From: Kluyvera sichuanensis
GTDB taxonomy: Bacteria > Pseudomonadota > Gammaproteobacteria > Enterobacterales > Enterobacteriaceae
Assembly (NCBI RefSeq): GCF_014218705.1
Contig: NZ_JABBJF010000008.1
Coordinates: 107,954 to 171,953 of the forward strand
Direction: 5' to 3'
Length of the DNA stretch: 64,000 bases
The stretch's first letter is position 1. Each line of letters starts with the position of its first letter. A program made the position numbers and the translations under genes. Below are positions 9,819 to 18,291 of this stretch, one piece after another. The notes beneath the pieces were generated by a model. That model saw only the letters and a program-made list of their open reading frames with translations. It was not told the DNA's origin and did no database searches.

Positions 9819-12176
9819 TCAGAAATCGACGTTAACGCCCAGCTGCCAGGTGCGGCCCGGCATGACCGCCAGCGATTTATCATTGGCGTCCTGGTTGGTG
9901 GACGTTTCAATGTTGCGGCTGCTCAGGTAGTCCCAGTATTTACGGTCGGTCAGGTTATACACCCCGCCGTTGATACGGACGTTCTTCGCCACGCGCCAGT
10001 AAGCCGTCCAGTCGAGCATGCCGTAGCCAGGTACGCGCATATATTCTTTGGTGGAATCCGTCAGCGTGTTGCCGGTGTTGGTGTAGCTTTCGCGGTTGGT
10101 GGTGGTGGCGCGTTTGCCTTTCACGAAGGTGGCGGTCAGCGCGGTACCGTAGACTTTGGACGGGTCATCCCACGCCACGCCGACGATGGCTTTCATTGGC
10201 GCAACGCTATCGAGGTCGACATATTTGTCGCCGTTGTAGCTGGATTTCGACTGCCCTTCACTGTAACCGTAAGCCAGGGTAGCGCTCAGGCCATCAACCT
10301 GTTCAAACCAGGTGCCGAAGTTGAACTTCGCGCTGATCTCACCGCCGTAGATATAGGCTTTATCGCGGTTTTCCGCCTGGTAAATGGTGTAGATGTTTGA
10401 CGGTACGTTAGTGAACTGACCCGGGTTGTTCGCGCGGGTGTAACGGGTGTAAGCGATAAAGTTTTTATAGCTGTTGTAGAACAGCGCGGTACGCATGGTG
10501 ATCCCTTCGGTCACCTCGCCCTTCATGCCCCATTCGAAGTTGTCGCTGGTCTCGGTTTTCAGATCGGTATTGCCGATCAGTGCGTATTGGCCGCGGCCCG
10601 CGTAGCTGGAACCGAGGTTCCATGAACCGTACAGCTGGCTGGTGTTCGGGAACTCCGCGCCGCGTTTGTACTGCAGATAGGTCATCATGCGCGGCGTGAT
10701 GTCGTACTGGAAGGTCAGCGACGGCAGCGCCTGAGTATCTGAATTTTTGCCATACAGATTAGAAACCGACGACTCCGTCAGCACCGTGCTGTTAGTGGTC
10801 AGGCTGCTAAGGTTCTCCGGCTTGGTGGACTGATGCACCACGCGGACGCCCGGGATCACCGCCGCGTTATGGCCGTCGAGATCGAAGTTGATCTGATCCT
10901 GCAGGAAGCCGGCTACCGTGTATTCACGGCTGTCTGCTTCCGGCTGCATGATCTCGCTGAAGACGCTCGGGATCGGCGACTGGCTGAACGGACGCTGGGT
11001 TTTGGTGGTGCTAGCGTTGAAGCCAGCGCTCAGATCGTGGCGGCCAAGCGTTTTTGCCAATGCCGTCTGCATACCCCAGGTATCGGTATCGTAGTTTGAG
11101 TAGACCGTTTCCATGGTGCTGGTGAAGCTGTCCGGCATGTAGGTCTGGTCGTGCGCTTCGGTGTGCTGGTAGTACACCTTGGTGGACATGCTGTCGATGA
11201 AGTCGTTCATCGGCGTCCAGTCATCTTTCAGGCTCAGCCCCCAGCGACGGGTCTGGCTGGTCTGCTGCGCGTTACCAATGGTCTTACTGCCGCTGTCGTT
11301 CCAGACGTCGTAATGGGTATGGTTGGTTTTATGGTAGTAATCGAGGGTGCTGGTCAGTTTATGCTGATCGTTTGGTTGCCAGATCCCCGAGGTCATAAAC
11401 GCGTCAGAGTGCCAGTTTGCCGGGAAAGCGTCGACGCTTGAGCTGTTGGTAGTGGTTTCCTGACCATCACGACGGCTGTAGACGAAAATCCCGCGCAGGG
11501 TTTCATCACCGCCCGCCGCTGTCAGGCCGTTGTGCCAGCTGCGGTCAGCGGAGTCATAACCGCTGCGGTAGCTAAAGGCGCTGGTTTTACCTGGGTGCAG
11601 GTAGTCGTCCGCCGATTTCGGCTGGAAGGAGACGTTGCCGCCGATAGAAGAGTTGGCGGTTTCGGTGTCGGTGGCACCGGACTGAATATCGACGCTGCCG
11701 TACATGTACGGGTCAATGTAGTCGCGGCCAATGCCGAAGGTGTTCTGGCCCGCGCGGCTAACGTAGCTACGGCCGGTGGCGTTTGGCTGGGCGATACCGT
11801 CCACGTCGATACCGACGCGGTTACTCTCGAGCCCGCGAATGTTGTAGCCAGTGTAGCCGCCACGGTCGAAGCCGCTTTTGCCGTTGCCGGAGCCGCCGCT
11901 GGAGCCGGTCGCGCCAATCAGAGGTTCATAACGCATGATGGAACCAAAGTCGTTGGCCCCTTTGTCCTGCAACTCCTGCGCGCTAATGGCGTGCTGATTG
12001 CCCGACTTCAGTACCGGAGCTGGCGCCGTGACGGTCATCTGCTCGGCGGTGTCTACCGCCGCGGTTTTGTCCTGTGTGTCAGCCGCAACGGCGGAAGTCT
12101 GGTAAATCGCTGCAAGCAAAGAGGTTACCAGTAGGCTTTTCTTGCACCACGCCTCTGATTGAATGGATTTGTACAT
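9819..12176 (-). CDS. hmuR: TonB-dependent heme/hemoglobin receptor HmuR
   Basis: An outer-membrane 22-strand receptor of about 785 residues. A long signal peptide ends near QTSAVAA, then come a TonB-box-like EQMTVTAP, a plug with GYNIRGLESNRVGIDVDGI, and a beta-barrel ending in aromatic VDF. In-frame ATGs lie at 12194, 12185 and 12176. I choose 12176 because AAAGG sits about ten bases upstream, but the start is uncertain. It heads the hmu genes and lies about 110 bases from a Fur box. Where heme receptors usually have FRAP and NPNL boxes I see AEFPNTSQLYG and no clear NPNL, so ligand specificity may differ. Confidence 0.88.
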   Translation of the reverse strand: MYKSIQSEAWCKKSLLVTSLLAAIYQTSAVAADTQDKTAAVDTAEQMTVTAPAPVLKSGNQHAISAQELQDKGANDFGSIMRYEPLIGATGSSGGSGNGKSGFDRGGYTGYNIRGLESNRVGIDVDGIAQPNATGRSYVSRAGQNTFGIGRDYIDPYMYGSVDIQSGATDTETANSSIGGNVSFQPKSADDYLHPGKTSAFSYRSGYDSADRSWHNGLTAAGGDETLRGIFVYSRRDGQETTTNSSSVDAFPANWHSDAFMTSGIWQPNDQHKLTSTLDYYHKTNHTHYDVWNDSGSKTIGNAQQTSQTRRWGLSLKDDWTPMNDFIDSMSTKVYYQHTEAHDQTYMPDSFTSTMETVYSNYDTDTWGMQTALAKTLGRHDLSAGFNASTTKTQRPFSQSPIPSVFSEIMQPEADSREYTVAGFLQDQINFDLDGHNAAVIPGVRVVHQSTKPENLSSLTTNSTVLTESSVSNLYGKNSDTQALPSLTFQYDITPRMMTYLQYKRGAEFPNTSQLYGSWNLGSSYAGRGQYALIGNTDLKTETSDNFEWGMKGEVTEGITMRTALFYNSYKNFIAYTRYTRANNPGQFTNVPSNIYTIYQAENRDKAYIYGGEISAKFNFGTWFEQVDGLSATLAYGYSEGQSKSSYNGDKYVDLDSVAPMKAIVGVAWDDPSKVYGTALTATFVKGKRATTTNRESYTNTGNTLTDSTKEYMRVPGYGMLDWTAYWRVAKNVRINGGVYNLTDRKYWDYLSSRNIETSTNQDANDKSLAVMPGRTWQLGVNVDF

Positions 12177-12283
12177 AGTTGCCATGCCTTTCATCGTTAT
12201 TAGTATTGGCTCACTCGCTACTTCCAGAAGTCGGCTTTTCCATAAGCGCTTCGAACGACTCCGTTTAATTTGATGCGAATAGT

Positions 12284-12302
12284 AATGATAGGAATTATCA
12301 TT
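12284..12302. promoter_or_regulatory. Predicted Fur box
   Basis: AATGATAGGAATTATCATT is a perfect 7-5-7 palindrome. Its core matches 13 of 15 positions of TGATAATnATTATCA. It lies between divergent hmuR and the SelT/W-like gene, so Fe-Fur probably represses hmuR and possibly both. Confidence 0.8.
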
Positions 12303-12382
12303 TGCAATAAAGTTTGCAAATAAATCTCTATGCATGCAACAATTTGATTACAATTAGTCCTTTAATTCATTGTGAGAATGTT

Positions 12383-12670
12383 ATGACGCAGAAAGCCGCT
12401 ATTACGGTCACCTACTGCTCCCAATGCAACTGGATGCTGCGCGCCAGTTGGATGGCGCAGGAGCTGTTGCACACTTTCAGCACCGATATCGCCTCGGTGA
12501 CCCTGGTGCCCGGCACCGGCGGTATTTTTACCATTACCGTGGGCGAGGAGCTTATCTGGGATCGCAAGCGCGACGAGGGTTTCCCGGATGCCGCCGAGCT
12601 GAAACGCCGGGTGCGCGACGTCTGCTTCCCGGAAAAACCGCTGGGCCACGTGGACAAGCACGAGGCATAA
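12383..12670 (+). CDS. SelT/SelW/SelH-family (Rdx) Cys protein
   Basis: A 95-residue cytoplasmic protein. Near the N-terminus it has the Rdx redox motif in the form YCSQCNW: CxxC in place of the CxxU of animal selenoproteins W, T and H. The C-terminal segment GIFTITVGEELIWDRKRDEGFPD is typical of the family. The function of bacterial members is poorly defined; a thiol-redox role is likely. ATG 12383 agrees with the family start, while the upstream extension of the frame covers the Fur-box region. It is divergent from hmuR and may share its iron control. Confidence 0.85.
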   Translation: MTQKAAITVTYCSQCNWMLRASWMAQELLHTFSTDIASVTLVPGTGGIFTITVGEELIWDRKRDEGFPDAAELKRRVRDVCFPEKPLGHVDKHEA

Positions 12671-12692
12671 AGCGGCTGCGAAAGCACCATTA

Positions 12693-12715
12693 AACGTGTA
12701 TTATTAATGCATCTT
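12693..12715 (+). promoter_or_regulatory. Predicted NsrR site upstream of ygbA
   Basis: An 11-1-11 imperfect palindrome. The right half TAATGCATCTT matches 10 of 11 bases of the NsrR half-site AAATGCATCTT. The left half AACGTGTATTA matches 7 of 11. E. coli ygbA is known to be repressed by the nitric-oxide sensor NsrR, which supports the call. Confidence 0.6.
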
Positions 12716-12734
12716 TATTGGTGAGGAACAGGCT

Positions 12735-13079
12735 ATGGCAGGCAAACGCATCGACCGTGAAAAACGGACCATCCGCAGCATGATTGCGCTTTATCAGCGA
12801 CGCTGCCCGCAGGCGCAGGACGATGCAGAGCACTACCAGGCGCTGAATGCCTATGCCGATAAACGGCTGGATAAATGCGTGTTTGGCGAGGAAAAACCGG
12901 CCTGCAAGCAGTGCCCGGTGCACTGCTATCAGCCCGCCAAACGCGAAGAGATGAAGCAGATTATGCGCTGGGCTGGCCCGCGTATGCTGTGGCGGCACCC
13001 GATCCTGACCATCCGCCATCTGATTGATGACCGTCGCCCGGTGCCGGAGCTGCCGGAAAAATATCGCCCCAAAAAATAG
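12735..13079 (+). CDS. ygbA: Nitric-oxide-induced YgbA family protein
   Basis: A 114-residue cytoplasmic protein of the family named nitrous-oxide-stimulated promoter (Pfam PF11756). A cysteine cluster CVFGEEKPACKQCPVHCY lies mid-protein, suggesting metal or Fe-S binding; the function is unknown. In E. coli ygbA lies between fhlA and mutS, so this is the same neighbourhood. GAGGA precedes the ATG by seven bases. The stop abuts the stop of the convergent AraC regulator gene. The NsrR-like site upstream indicates induction by NO. Confidence 0.85.
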   Translation: MAGKRIDREKRTIRSMIALYQRRCPQAQDDAEHYQALNAYADKRLDKCVFGEEKPACKQCPVHCYQPAKREEMKQIMRWAGPRMLWRHPILTIRHLIDDRRPVPELPEKYRPKK

Positions 13080-13901
13080 CTACATCGTGCGGCAGTGACG
13101 GCGGTACTCTGACGGCGAACGCGCCGTGTGCTTGCGGAAGATTCGGCAGAAGTAGTTGCTGTCTTCAAAGCCGCAGTGATGGGCTATCTCTTTGATTTTC
13201 ATCTCATACCCACGCAGTAATTTCTTCGCCAGCTCAAGCCGCACGGCGGTCAGATACTCATTGAATCCCACCGAGCCGGACTTCTGAAACAGATGCGACA
13301 GGTAGTTCGGCGTAATATGGAACTTCTTCGCCACCGTCTCCCGGCTGAGCGCCTCAGCGGCGTGCTCGTCGATATACTCCTGAACGGCGAGAAACAGCTC
13401 TTTGCTCTTGCTCACCGTATCTGCCAGATGGGTAAGCTGATCGATACAGTGGCTCAGCAGCCCGCTTAGCACGATCTGCGCCGTGGGCATCACCGGGCGA
13501 ATAGCCAGTTCGTTCATCGCCAGCAGCAGATACGATCCTACCCGCGGGCCCAGCCGCGCCACGTGCTGCTTACGAATTTCCACAAATTTTTTGCCGTCGT
13601 ACCGCTGCAGGCTGAAGCCGAGCTTCTGTTTGCTGAACAGAATGCTCAGCGTGGTAGCCGGGCCTTGCCACTGCGGGGCGTTCCAGCGGCCACCGGGCAG
13701 ATAGAGCGCCTGCAGCGGGCCGAGCGGCGCGCTCAGGCAACCGTCGGCAAGCTCGCCTTCCAGCACGATCTCCAGACGGGGAAACGACACGCTCATCGCC
13801 AGCTCCGGCGCGGGCTGCGAGGTTTGCGGAAACCGCACGACAAGGTCGCTTTGCCGGGCAAGCAGCTGCTCCAGCACGGGGACGAGGGATTGCTCTGACA
13901 T
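13080..13901 (-). CDS. AraC-family transcriptional regulator
   Basis: A 273-residue regulator. Its C-terminal 100 residues hold two helix-turn-helix motifs, including the segments EALSRETVAKKFHITPNYLS and IKEIAHHCGFEDSNYFCRIF. The N-terminal 150 residues look like a ligand-sensing cupin-type domain of unknown ligand. I start at ATG 13901 (MSEQSL), with AGG eight bases upstream; ATG 13907 is an alternative. It is divergent from the phytanoyl-CoA-dioxygenase-like gene and probably controls it. That link is inferred from layout only. Confidence 0.85.
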   Translation of the reverse strand: MSEQSLVPVLEQLLARQSDLVVRFPQTSQPAPELAMSVSFPRLEIVLEGELADGCLSAPLGPLQALYLPGGRWNAPQWQGPATTLSILFSKQKLGFSLQRYDGKKFVEIRKQHVARLGPRVGSYLLLAMNELAIRPVMPTAQIVLSGLLSHCIDQLTHLADTVSKSKELFLAVQEYIDEHAAEALSRETVAKKFHITPNYLSHLFQKSGSVGFNEYLTAVRLELAKKLLRGYEMKIKEIAHHCGFEDSNYFCRIFRKHTARSPSEYRRHCRTM

Positions 13902-13957
13902 GTTCATGTCCTGGTTATTATTCTGGATTTTGAATCTCATCACACTTTATTTTGCTG

Positions 13958-13981
13958 TACACAAAAATCCAGTGTTGTGTA
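13958..13981. promoter_or_regulatory. Inverted repeat between AraC regulator and PhyH gene
   Basis: TACACAA and TTGTGTA form a perfect 7-base inverted repeat with a 10-base spacer in the divergent promoter region. It is a possible regulator site. AraC proteins often bind direct repeats, so the assignment is tentative. Confidence 0.35.
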
Positions 13982-14062
13982 GCTATCTCATACAGAATGC
14001 CGACCGCTCGTGCAGTAACTTTTCATACATGTTGTGAAATGGTTAACAAAAGAGAGGGCGGT

Positions 14063-14830
14063 ATGGACAAGCAAGCGGCATTCTGGCTGGAGGCGCTGGG
14101 CGCGAGTGGCGAACTGTCAGCGACAATGAAACATGAACTGGATACTCAGGGTTACACCATCGTCCACGGCGTGGCGGATGCCGACTGGCTGGCGGCGATG
14201 CGCGAGCGCATTGACTATCTGGTGGAGAAAGAAGGGGAGAACCTGGCGGTGGAGCACCATCAGGAAGAGACGGCGACGCGCGTGGCGAACCTCGTCAACA
14301 AGGGCGTGGTGTGGGAGAAGGTGTGGTCGCATCCGCTGATTTTGTCGGCGTGCCGCTATATCTTTGAGGGCGAGTTTAAAATTTCCAGCCTCAACGCCCG
14401 CGAGGCGCTGTACAACGGCGGCCATCAGCCGCTACACGCTGACTGGAAAAAGCCGCGTCCGGATTTCCCGAAGGTTCACCTGGTCAACACCATCTGGGCG
14501 ATTGACGATCTCTACGCCGCCAACGGCGCGCCGCGGATTATTCCGGCAACCCATCTGCGCCCGGAATTGCCGGAAGAGGTGCTGGAGGATGTGGGGTTGC
14601 CGCACCCGGATGAGGTGATTTTTGAGGCGCCAGCAGGCAGTGTGATGATCTACAACGCCCACGCCTGGCACGGTGGCACCACTAACCGCGAAGGCTCTCG
14701 CCGCCGGGTACTTCACGGGCTGTATATCGACCGTGCGGATACCGCGCAGCAGGATCAGCGCCGCTGGTTAACGCCGGAAACGGCGAGCCGGTTGACCCCG
14801 GCGCAGAAGTGGTTGTTGGATGTGGAATGA
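14063..14830 (+). CDS. Phytanoyl-CoA dioxygenase (PhyH) family oxygenase
   Basis: A 255-residue putative Fe(II)/2-oxoglutarate dioxygenase. The iron-binding HxD is visible in PLHADWKKPRP and the distal His in YNAHAWHGGTTNREGSRR, whose Arg would bind 2-oxoglutarate. The start at ATG 14063 follows AGAGAGGGCGG; the long upstream extension of the frame is non-coding. The substrate is unknown; PhyH relatives act on many small hydroxylation targets. It forms a divergent pair with an AraC regulator and no transporter is adjacent. Confidence 0.82.
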   Translation: MDKQAAFWLEALGASGELSATMKHELDTQGYTIVHGVADADWLAAMRERIDYLVEKEGENLAVEHHQEETATRVANLVNKGVVWEKVWSHPLILSACRYIFEGEFKISSLNAREALYNGGHQPLHADWKKPRPDFPKVHLVNTIWAIDDLYAANGAPRIIPATHLRPELPEEVLEDVGLPHPDEVIFEAPAGSVMIYNAHAWHGGTTNREGSRRRVLHGLYIDRADTAQQDQRRWLTPETASRLTPAQKWLLDVE

Positions 14831-14836
14831 GATGTT

Positions 14837-14926
14837 GTGCCGGCCCCGGGGTCGGCATAAACGCCTCGCCCGGGCTACATGAGCGTGTAGCCCGGCCAAG
14901 CGGAGCGCCGCCGGGGATGCTCGGCG
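14837..14926. repeat. REP/BIME-type palindromic repeat
   Basis: GC-rich palindromic units include CCCGGGCTACA and TGTAGCCCGGCCAAGCGGAG, in the gap between the PhyH gene and pflC (convergent). The same GTAGCCCGG core recurs at 19.4 kb and 59.5 kb, with a close variant at 18.3 kb. The hairpins may also end transcription from both sides. Confidence 0.8.
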
Positions 14927-14927
14927 C

Positions 14928-15803
14928 TCATCCCCCCATCACCACCCGATATCCCGCTTGTTCCACCATCGCTTGAATTGGTGCAATCTCCTCGAGCTCC
15001 GGCGCTTTTATCCCCGCCATTGCCCACTCGCGCTCCAGCAGGGAATACTTCGGCTCGCCGTACTGATGGAACGGCAGCAGATGCACTTCCTCAATAGGCA
15101 GCGGCGCCAGAAACGCCAGAATCTGTGCGACGTTCTTAGCGTTGAGGGTGTAACCAGGGATCAGCGGCAGCCGTGGAATCACTTTGATGCCCTCCGTCAC
15201 CAGCAGGCGAAAGTTCTCCAGCACCCGCGGCTGGTTCATGCTGAGCACCTGACGCGCCTGCGCGCAGTCCATGATTTTCAGGTCAAACAGCACCTCATCG
15301 CACGCCTGCGCCAGCGGCAGCAGGCGGCGAGGGGAGGTATCGCCCGCGGTTTCAATGGCGGTGCGAATGCCCCACTGCTTGAGACGCTGTAAAAAGCGGG
15401 TGGCGAACTCGGCCTGCATCAGCACTTCGCCGCCGGAAAGCGTTACGCCGCCGCCCGACGCGCGGAAGAACACGTCGTCTTTGAGCACTTCCCGTTCGAG
15501 CGATTCCAGCGTCACGTCACGGCCAATATGTTCCCACGCCCCGGACGGACACTCCTCGGCATCCTGCAAACAGGTGGCGCAGTGCAGGCACTTGCTCTCC
15601 CGGCGGACGGTCTCGATTTTCGGCGACATCGACTCCGGGTTGGCGCACCACGGGCAGGTATGTGGGCAGCCTTTAAAGAACACCACCGTGCGGATGCCCT
15701 GACCGTCGTTAAGCGAATAGCGCTGGATATTGAAAATGCGCGCCGTGTCGGCGCGCGTCTCAATCACCTCACAGTTGATGCGCGGTGCGGCGGATAATGT
15801 CAT
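14928..15803 (-). CDS. pflC: Glycyl-radical enzyme activase PflC
   Basis: A radical-SAM activating enzyme of 291 residues, close in sequence to E. coli PflC (292). It uses SAM and a 4Fe-4S cluster to place a glycyl radical on its partner PflD. The radical-SAM motif appears as GCPHTCPWCANPE. A ferredoxin-like insert CLHCATC...CPSGA follows, as in the larger glycyl-radical activases. The start at ATG 15803 lies 35 bases inside the end of pflD, so the genes are coupled. In E. coli pflDC lies among frw PTS genes, which are absent here. Confidence 0.93.
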   Translation of the reverse strand: MTLSAAPRINCEVIETRADTARIFNIQRYSLNDGQGIRTVVFFKGCPHTCPWCANPESMSPKIETVRRESKCLHCATCLQDAEECPSGAWEHIGRDVTLESLEREVLKDDVFFRASGGGVTLSGGEVLMQAEFATRFLQRLKQWGIRTAIETAGDTSPRRLLPLAQACDEVLFDLKIMDCAQARQVLSMNQPRVLENFRLLVTEGIKVIPRLPLIPGYTLNAKNVAQILAFLAPLPIEEVHLLPFHQYGEPKYSLLEREWAMAGIKAPELEEIAPIQAMVEQAGYRVVMGG

Positions 15804-18066
15804 CCTGAATCTCCTTCGACAGTTCGACAAAGAAGGCGCTGTAGCCCGCCACGCGAACCACCAGCCCGGCAAAATCCTGCGGGCGCTGCTGGGCTTCGCG
15901 CAGGGTTTCGGCGTTCACCACGTTGAACTGAATATGCTGGAGCTTGAGTTTGGTAAAGGCGTGCAGGAAATCCGCCAGCTTGTTGAGACCGCTTTCCCCC
16001 TCCAGCGTCGCCGGGGTGAACTTGACGTTCAGCAGCGTGCCGTTAGAGAGCAGATAGTTATCGAGCTTGCTCACTGACTTCAGCACCGCCGTTGGCCCCT
16101 GACCGTCCTGGCCGACCATCGGCGACAGCCCGCCGTCCGCCAGCTGTTCACCGGCAAAACGTCCGTCCGGCGTCGCGCCCACCACCGATCCCAGCGGCAC
16201 GTGGGCAGAGACGGTATAGGAGCCCGGCGTAAACTGGCCGCCGCGCGGGTTACGGTACTTTTCCACCTCTTTGCAGTAAAAACGCAGCAGATCGGCGCTG
16301 ATGTTATCAACATCGTCAATGTCGTTACCGTATTTTTCAAAGCGGTTAATCAGCCGTGCGCGAACCTTCTCGCCCTCCGGCGTGGCGAAGTTGGCCTTCA
16401 GCACCGCCAGCAGTTCGTCGAAGCTCATGCGCTGCTGGTCGAACACCATCCCTTTCAGCGCATGCAGCGAATCGCTCAGGTTGGCGATTCCGATACCCTG
16501 TACCCCGGAGAAATTGTAGCGCGCGCCGCCGTCGGTGATGTCTTTGCCGTTGGCGATACAGTCTTCAACAAACGAGGAGAGCAGCGGCACCGGCGCCCAG
16601 TCGCGATGGCCGATATCGCAGATATTGCTGCCTTCCACCATCAGCTTAATGTAGTGGCGAATCTTGTCGCGAATGCTCGTCAGCAGGTCGTCGTAGGTGA
16701 GTTGCGCATTGCCTTCGTGCTCAAGCATGACGATTTCCATCACCTTCAACAGGTTGAACATGGCGATATCGTGCAACCCGTAGGTGCGCCCCGGAATCGA
16801 CAGCTCGACGCAGCCGACCACCGCGTAATCGCGGGCATCTTCCAGCGACACGCCGCGGTTGAGGAACGCGGGCACCACCACTTCATCGTTGAAGATCTGC
16901 GGGATCCCGGTGCCGAGGCGCACGGTTTCGGCGGTTTTGCGCAGGAACGGGCGGTCAATCAGTTCGTTGACCCGCACGCCGAGGTTCGGCTGCGGCAGGC
17001 GCACGTTCTGGTAGGCATCCAGACAGGTAAAGGAGAGGATGTTCACCGCGCTGCGACCGTTCTCGGTCAGGCCGCCGAGCAGGGCGGTGTAGCCGGTCGG
17101 GAAGCCCGCGAAGTAGCGGGCGCTACTGGTGGAACGCAGCAGCACGATATCGTTGCACTTCACCCACAAGGATTCGAGCAATTCCTGCATAAACGCCGGG
17201 TCTTCGCCGTGGTTCAGCGACGCCTGCCAGAACGGCAGCATGTACTGGTCAAAGCGGCCGAGCGAAATGGAACTGGCGTTCGACTCATACTGCAAAATGA
17301 TGTTCATGTACCAGAACAGCTGGCTGGCCTGCCAGAAGTTTTCCGGCTTCTGCGCGGCGTTATGGCGCGAGATGCTAGCGATGGTTTCCAGCTCCTGACG
17401 ACGCTGCGGGTCATTGCAGCCGCTTGCCATCTCGTCGGCCAGCGCGGCGTAGCGCAGGATGTGGCGCTGGGAGGCTTCCAGCAGAATCAGCACCGCCTGA
17501 TAAAAGACGTTATCAGGCTGCTCGCGCAGATGGGCGTGCATCTCATTAACCAGCGCGTCCAGGCCGTTATTCAGCAGGCGCGGGTAGTCGATAATGATAT
17601 GGCCCTGGCCTTTGTCGGTCTGGTTGACGCTGAAAATCTGCGTGCTGACGGCGGCTTTTACTTCGTCGGTCATCTGGGCGTTGATGAAATCCTTCATCGA
17701 GCGCTTTTCCCAGTACGGGAACAGTTCGTCGCGGTACAGGCGCTTATCGTCATCGCTAATGTTGAAGCGGTCCTGCGGGCGAGTCGGGAACTGGTCCAGC
17801 TCTTTTAACAGCCAGTACGGGTCCATCTCCGGCGACATAATCCCGGCGCGTGGTTTGATGGTGCGGTTCCCGGCAATCAACTCATCTTCACGAATGCTGA
17901 TGGCGACGTTATCGAGAATATGGGCGGTGGCTTTGGCGCGGCGAATGAGCACCGGCTCGCCGTCGGTCTGACGATGGCTTTCGGTGTAGAGGACGGCGCG
18001 TTCAAGGGAGATTTCGCGCGGGTTGGCGAAGAGGGCGTCTTTCAGGCGCTGAATACGATTAGTCAT
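15769..18066 (-). CDS. pflD: Glycyl-radical enzyme PflD (PFL2-like)
   Basis: A 765-residue protein, the same length as E. coli PflD. The glycyl-radical motif RVAGYSAFF near the C-terminus puts the radical at Gly741. The thiyl-radical cysteine lies in VVGCVELSIPG, which has one cysteine, unlike the Cys-Cys pair of true pyruvate formate-lyase. The reaction of PflD is not established; dehydratase-like or lyase activity has been proposed for the wider family. ATG 18066 is preceded by GGAG. It forms a two-gene unit with its activase and would be active only without oxygen. Confidence 0.93.
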   Translation of the reverse strand: MTNRIQRLKDALFANPREISLERAVLYTESHRQTDGEPVLIRRAKATAHILDNVAISIREDELIAGNRTIKPRAGIMSPEMDPYWLLKELDQFPTRPQDRFNISDDDKRLYRDELFPYWEKRSMKDFINAQMTDEVKAAVSTQIFSVNQTDKGQGHIIIDYPRLLNNGLDALVNEMHAHLREQPDNVFYQAVLILLEASQRHILRYAALADEMASGCNDPQRRQELETIASISRHNAAQKPENFWQASQLFWYMNIILQYESNASSISLGRFDQYMLPFWQASLNHGEDPAFMQELLESLWVKCNDIVLLRSTSSARYFAGFPTGYTALLGGLTENGRSAVNILSFTCLDAYQNVRLPQPNLGVRVNELIDRPFLRKTAETVRLGTGIPQIFNDEVVVPAFLNRGVSLEDARDYAVVGCVELSIPGRTYGLHDIAMFNLLKVMEIVMLEHEGNAQLTYDDLLTSIRDKIRHYIKLMVEGSNICDIGHRDWAPVPLLSSFVEDCIANGKDITDGGARYNFSGVQGIGIANLSDSLHALKGMVFDQQRMSFDELLAVLKANFATPEGEKVRARLINRFEKYGNDIDDVDNISADLLRFYCKEVEKYRNPRGGQFTPGSYTVSAHVPLGSVVGATPDGRFAGEQLADGGLSPMVGQDGQGPTAVLKSVSKLDNYLLSNGTLLNVKFTPATLEGESGLNKLADFLHAFTKLKLQHIQFNVVNAETLREAQQRPQDFAGLVVRVAGYSAFFVELSKEIQDDIIRRTAHQL

Positions 18067-18218
18067 TTTGCGGGCTCCTCGGAGGATTAACCTGACGTTT
18101 GTTATGGGATCTACGTTAGGCAAATGCGGGGCGAGGAGACAGAAGAGAATGAGGTGATTTACTGGATTATTGTGATCAAAAGGGAAAAATGAGATCTCAA
18201 TTTTGTCTGGGTGCAATA

Positions 18219-18286
18219 CCCGGCGTCGCGTTGCTTGGCCGGGCTACGAAACGAATGTAGTCCGGCCGAGCGCAGCGACGCCGGGG
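18219..18286. repeat. REP-type palindromic repeat
   Basis: CCCGGCGTCGC and GCGACGCCGGG form long complementary arms around inner GGCCGGGCTAC and GTAGTCCGGCC segments. It lies between pflD (upstream side) and the end of the esterase-like gene. Confidence 0.85.
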
Positions 18287-18291
18287 GAGTT

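Noticed and set aside
16201..17808. A 535-codon open frame antisense to pflD
   Set aside because: It lies entirely opposite a well-supported gene, has a low-complexity His/Gln/Val-rich composition typical of reverse frames of GC-rich genes, and has no family resemblance.
18130..18200. CRP site upstream of pflD (TTGTGATCAAAAGG)
   Set aside because: Only the left half TGTGA is good; the right half does not match TCACA, so support is too weak.
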